The notes below the pieces were generated by a model. It was given only the letters and a program-made list of their open reading frames with translations. It was not told the origin of the DNA and searched no databases. Below are positions 14,644 through 16,945 of a stretch of DNA of 16,945 bases, one piece after another (position 1 is the stretch's first letter; each line of letters starts with the position of its first letter). The position numbers were made by a program, and so were the translations under genes. Where the stretch lies: assembly GCA_005883445.1 (NCBI GenBank), contig VAZL01000527.1, positions 1-16,945 of the forward strand, in the 5' to 3' direction. The stretch comes from Alphaproteobacteria bacterium. Its GTDB lineage: Bacteria > Pseudomonadota > Alphaproteobacteria > Rhizobiales > Xanthobacteraceae.

Positions 14644-15231
14644 ATGCTCAGCGTGGTGATTGCCACGCATAACAGCGAACGCTCGCTGTTGCCGACGTTG
14701 GCTGCACTGGTTCAAGGCGCGGCCGCCGGCATCGTGCGCGAAGTGATCGTCGCCGATGCGGGTTCGCGCGACGCGACTACCACGATCGCGGACGGCGCCG
14801 GCTGCCGCGTACTGGTGTCGGCCCAAGGGCGCGGGGCGCGGCTCAAGGCGGCGGCCGACGCCGCGCGCGCGTCGTGGCTACTCTTTCTGCGCCCCGGCGT
14901 CGTTCTCGACGCCACCTGGGTCGATGAAACCAGGCGTTTCGTCGAGCAGGCCGAACTGCAGGGTTGCGCCGGCACCCATGCCGCCGTGTTCCGCGTGTCC
15001 GCGTTCCGTCCGGGGCTGCTCGAGGCCTTGGCGCTGCTGGGGACCGCGCTCGGCGCAAAGCCGGATGCAAGCCAAGGACTGGTCATCGCCAAGGCGCGCT
15101 ACGCCGCGCTCGGCGGCCACCGCGACGTGGAGGAGCCCGAACGCGACCTCCGCCGCCGGCTGCGCCGCCGCCACCTCGCGCTGCTCCGCACAGGGGCGAT
15201 CGTGGCGGGTTCGGACAAGATACTTGACTAG
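14644..15231 (+). CDS. Short family 2 glycosyltransferase-like protein
   Basis: A 195-residue protein with a GT-A start: LSVVIATHNSERSLLPTLAA followed by REVIVADAGSRDATTTIA, the nucleotide-sugar binding pattern of GT2 enzymes. At the place where the metal-binding DxD is expected the sequence reads WLLFLRPGVVLDATW, without a DxD. The end has LVIAKARYAALGGHRDVEEP and an arginine-rich DLRRRLRRRHLALLR. ATG 14644 is preferred to an in-frame TTG at 14626, because homologues begin with MLSVV and a GGAGGGA lies upstream, though rather far (about 10 bp). No membrane segment is seen. Its stop codon lies inside the first operator of the MarR gene. Enzyme activity is uncertain; it may be a divergent or non-catalytic relative. 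Confidence 0.78.
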   Translation: MLSVVIATHNSERSLLPTLAALVQGAAAGIVREVIVADAGSRDATTTIADGAGCRVLVSAQGRGARLKAAADAARASWLLFLRPGVVLDATWVDETRRFVEQAELQGCAGTHAAVFRVSAFRPGLLEALALLGTALGAKPDASQGLVIAKARYAALGGHRDVEEPERDLRRRLRRRHLALLRTGAIVAGSDKILD

Positions 15232-15257
15232 GTCAACTAATTCGTTGACTATGTCAC
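15224..15257 (+). promoter_or_regulatory. Two palindromic operator-like sites and promoter of the MarR-GNAT gene
   Basis: TTGAC-TAG-GTCAA (15224-15236, perfect) and TTGAC-TAT-GTCAC (15245-15257, one mismatch) have centres 21 bp apart, two helical turns. TTGACT (15224-15229) and GACTAT (15247-15252) with 17 bp between them form a plausible promoter inside the sites. The layout suggests autorepression by the downstream MarR-type regulator. Confidence 0.6.
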
Positions 15258-15278
15258 GTTGTGGCCCGGGCATTCCCC

Positions 15279-16220
15279 ATGGCGACCACCTCCACGATCG
15301 ATTTCGAGCAGCGCGTCGGCGCGGTCCGCCGCTTCAACCGCCTCTATACGCGCCGGATCGGCGTGCTGCAGGATGGCTTCTTACATAGCCCCTATTCGCT
15401 CGCCGAAGCCCGCGTGCTCTACGAACTCGCCCACCGTCAACGGGCGACGGCAACGGAACTCGCCGCCGACCTCGGCCTCGATCCCGGTTATCTCAGCCGC
15501 ATCCTGCACGGCTTCAACGAGCGCGGCTTCATCACCAAGACGCCGTCGCCGACCGACCGGCGGCAATGCTTGTTGTCGCTGACCGCGAAGGGCCGCATGG
15601 CGTTCGCGCCGCTCGATCAACGTTCGCAGAACGAAATCGCCGCCATGATCGGCAAGCTATCGGTGGCGGATCAGGAACGCATCGTCGGCGCCATGCGCAC
15701 CATCGAAAGCGTGCTGGGCGAGGCGCCGGCGCCGCAAATCCCCTATCTGCTGCGGCCTCCCCGACCCGGCGACATGGGTTGGATCGCGAGCCGCCACGGC
15801 GCGCTCTACGGGGAGGAATACGGTTGGGACGAGCGGCTCGAAGCGCTGACCGCGGAAATCGTCGCGGCCTTCGTCCGCAACCACGACCCCAAGCGCGAGC
15901 GCTGCTGGATCGCCGAGCGCGAGGGCGAGAATGTCGGCTCGGTCCTGCTGATGCGGGAAACGCCGGAGATCGCGCGGCTGCGCCTCCTTCTGGTCGAGCC
16001 CAAGGCGCGCGGGCTCGGCATCGGCGCCCGACTGGTCGAGGAGGCTCTGCGCTTTGCGCGCGAGGCGCACTACCGCAAGGTCACGCTCTGGACCCAGAGC
16101 GTGCTCACCGCCGCCCGCCGCATCTACGAGCGCGCCGGCTTTAAGCTCATCCATCAAGAGACGCACGACACCTTCGGCAAAGAACTCATCGGCGAGACGT
16201 GGGAGCTGCAGCTGCGCTAG
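15279..16220 (+). CDS. MarR family regulator fused to a GNAT acetyltransferase
   Basis: A 313-residue two-domain protein. Residues about 1-145 are a MarR winged helix: FEQRVGAVRRFNRLYTRRIG, SLAEARVLYELAHRQRATAT, the recognition region LAADLGLDPGYLSRILHGF and the wing SPTDRRQCLLSLTAKG. Residues about 155-313 are a GNAT acetyltransferase with acetyl-CoA motif A, RLRLLLVEPKARGLGIGARL, and the motif B-like ARRIYERAGFKLIHQETH. The fusion is a known architecture; it probably senses a small molecule or acetylates one while controlling its own gene. ATG 15279 matches the usual homologue start but has no clear ribosome binding site; a GTG at 15261 in frame lies right at the predicted transcription start and could allow leaderless initiation. 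Two palindromes upstream fit self-regulation. The substrate is unknown. Confidence 0.93.
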   Translation: MATTSTIDFEQRVGAVRRFNRLYTRRIGVLQDGFLHSPYSLAEARVLYELAHRQRATATELAADLGLDPGYLSRILHGFNERGFITKTPSPTDRRQCLLSLTAKGRMAFAPLDQRSQNEIAAMIGKLSVADQERIVGAMRTIESVLGEAPAPQIPYLLRPPRPGDMGWIASRHGALYGEEYGWDERLEALTAEIVAAFVRNHDPKRERCWIAEREGENVGSVLLMRETPEIARLRLLLVEPKARGLGIGARLVEEALRFAREAHYRKVTLWTQSVLTAARRIYERAGFKLIHQETHDTFGKELIGETWELQLR

Positions 16221-16269
16221 CGGCAGGGCCCCACGCCCCTCATCGAGCAGCGCGCCGAACGCGGGCGCG

Positions 16270-16833
16270 CTAGACGGTCGCGCCCTTGGCCTTGGCGCGG
16301 CGCAAATGCTCGTCGAGGCGCGGCATGATCTCGACGAAATTGCACGGACGGTAACGGTAGTCGAGCTGGTGCAGCAGGATCTCGTCCCATGCGTCGCGGC
16401 AGGCGCCGGGGGAGCCCGGCAGGCAGAAGATGTAGGTGCCGCCGGCGACACCCGCGGTCGCGCGCGTCTGGATCGCCGAGGTGCCGATCTTGGCCTGGCT
16501 CACCATCAGGAACATGGTGGCGAAGCCCTCCATGCGCTTGTCGAACAAGGGCTCGACCGCCTCCGGCGTCACGTCGCGCCCGGTGAAACCGGTGCCGCCG
16601 GTGGTGATGATGACGTCGATTGCGGGATCGGCGATCCACGCTTTGACCCGCGCGCGGATTTCTTCCACGTCATCGGTCACGATCGCGCGGGCCGCGATGG
16701 CGTGGCCGGCTTTTTCGGCGCGCTCCACCAGTGTCGCGCCGGACTTGTCCTCGGCGAGCGCGCGCGTGTCGGAAATCGTCAGCACCGCGATCTTGAGCGG
16801 AATGAATTGCCTGCTGTCGTCGATTCCGGGCAT
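16270..16833 (-). CDS. moaB: Molybdenum cofactor biosynthesis protein B
   Basis: A 187-residue MoaB/MogA-fold protein that binds molybdopterin and, in organisms where it is active, adenylylates it before molybdenum insertion. Seen: PLKIAVLTISDTRALAEDKS at the N terminus, the pterin-binding IDVIITTGGTGFTGRDVTPE, and FCLPGSPGACRDAWDEILLH. The RPCNFVEIMPRL ending is typical of the alphaproteobacterial MoaB group. Complete length. ATG 16833 agrees with the homologue start MPGID, though no good ribosome binding site is visible. It starts about 29 bp after the stop of a partial upstream gene on the same strand and converges with the MarR-GNAT gene. Whether it acts as adenylyltransferase or is redundant with MogA cannot be told. 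Confidence 0.94.
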   Translation of the reverse strand: MPGIDDSRQFIPLKIAVLTISDTRALAEDKSGATLVERAEKAGHAIAARAIVTDDVEEIRARVKAWIADPAIDVIITTGGTGFTGRDVTPEAVEPLFDKRMEGFATMFLMVSQAKIGTSAIQTRATAGVAGGTYIFCLPGSPGACRDAWDEILLHQLDYRYRPCNFVEIMPRLDEHLRRAKAKGATV

Positions 16834-16862
16834 GGCGCGCGGTGAGACGCAGTGGAGGAGAT

Positions 16863-16945
16863 CTAAAGCTGCGCGGCGGCGAAGGTATTGCAGCTTGCGA
16901 CCGAACCCGAGCGGAAGCCGGTATTGAACCAGCGTTGGCGCTGCT
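16863..16945 (-). CDS. 3' end of an unidentified gene cut by the window edge
   Basis: On the minus strand a frame enters from the right edge and reads 26 complete codons ending RWFNTGFRSGSVASCNTF-AAAQL before a TAG at 16865-16863, 29 bp upstream of moaB. The residue mix (Trp, aromatic, Gly, one Cys) looks more like real protein than antisense noise, and the strand and spacing fit an operon with moaB. I do not recognise the family and too little is visible to say more. Confidence 0.35.
   Translation of the reverse strand, partial: QRQRWFNTGFRSGSVASCNTFAAAQL

Noticed and set aside
1..16945. Mobile element, CRISPR array, prophage, toxin-antitoxin or defence system
   Set aside because: No transposase, integrase, repeat-spacer pattern, att-like repeats or defence genes were seen; all recognised genes are core-type.

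Overview
The window is a GC-rich chromosomal stretch from an alphaproteobacterium, most likely in the Hyphomicrobiales (Rhizobiales), close to the Bradyrhizobium/Rhodopseudomonas/Pseudolabrys side. This rests on the gene families, the alphaproteobacterial LexA box (GTTC-N7-GTTC) at 14485-14499, and dense long antisense open frames typical of such GC content. It looks like ordinary core genome. I see no phage, insertion sequence, CRISPR array, tRNA or rRNA.

Left part (1-7503). A minus-strand operon encodes a membrane-anchored family 2 glycosyltransferase, a DUF2007 protein and a TrmN6-type methyltransferase that runs off the left edge. Divergent from it is a trans-polyprenyl diphosphate synthase gene (quinone side chain). 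It converges on a minus-strand series: ETF-ubiquinone oxidoreductase, a secreted TPR protein and ispE (MEP isoprenoid pathway). Both isoprenoid genes have lost an internal segment of about 30 codons and are out of frame.

Middle (7642-12308). A family-4-like uracil-DNA glycosylase lacking two of the four usual Fe-S cysteines is followed by a Rid-family protein lacking the catalytic arginine of RidA. A convergent NCS2 purine permease comes next. Then there is a 57-residue membrane or exported small protein with a very strong ribosome binding site, and a convergent ArnT-like glycosyltransferase that also lacks about 27 codons internally.

Right part (12355-16945). RNase HII and a PA0069-family radical SAM protein lie on the minus strand. 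The radical SAM gene has a LexA box overlapping its predicted -10 element, which suggests SOS control. A short glycosyltransferase-like gene and a MarR-GNAT fusion follow on the plus strand. The MarR gene carries two palindromic operator-like sites 21 bp apart. moaB (molybdenum cofactor) and the 3' end of an unidentified gene close the window.

The most important caution is that three otherwise normal genes, two of them usually essential, carry out-of-frame internal losses of similar size (roughly 80-95 bp). I favour an assembly artefact over true pseudogenes. The most promising biology is the SOS-box radical SAM gene and the cluster-ligand-poor uracil-DNA glycosylase.
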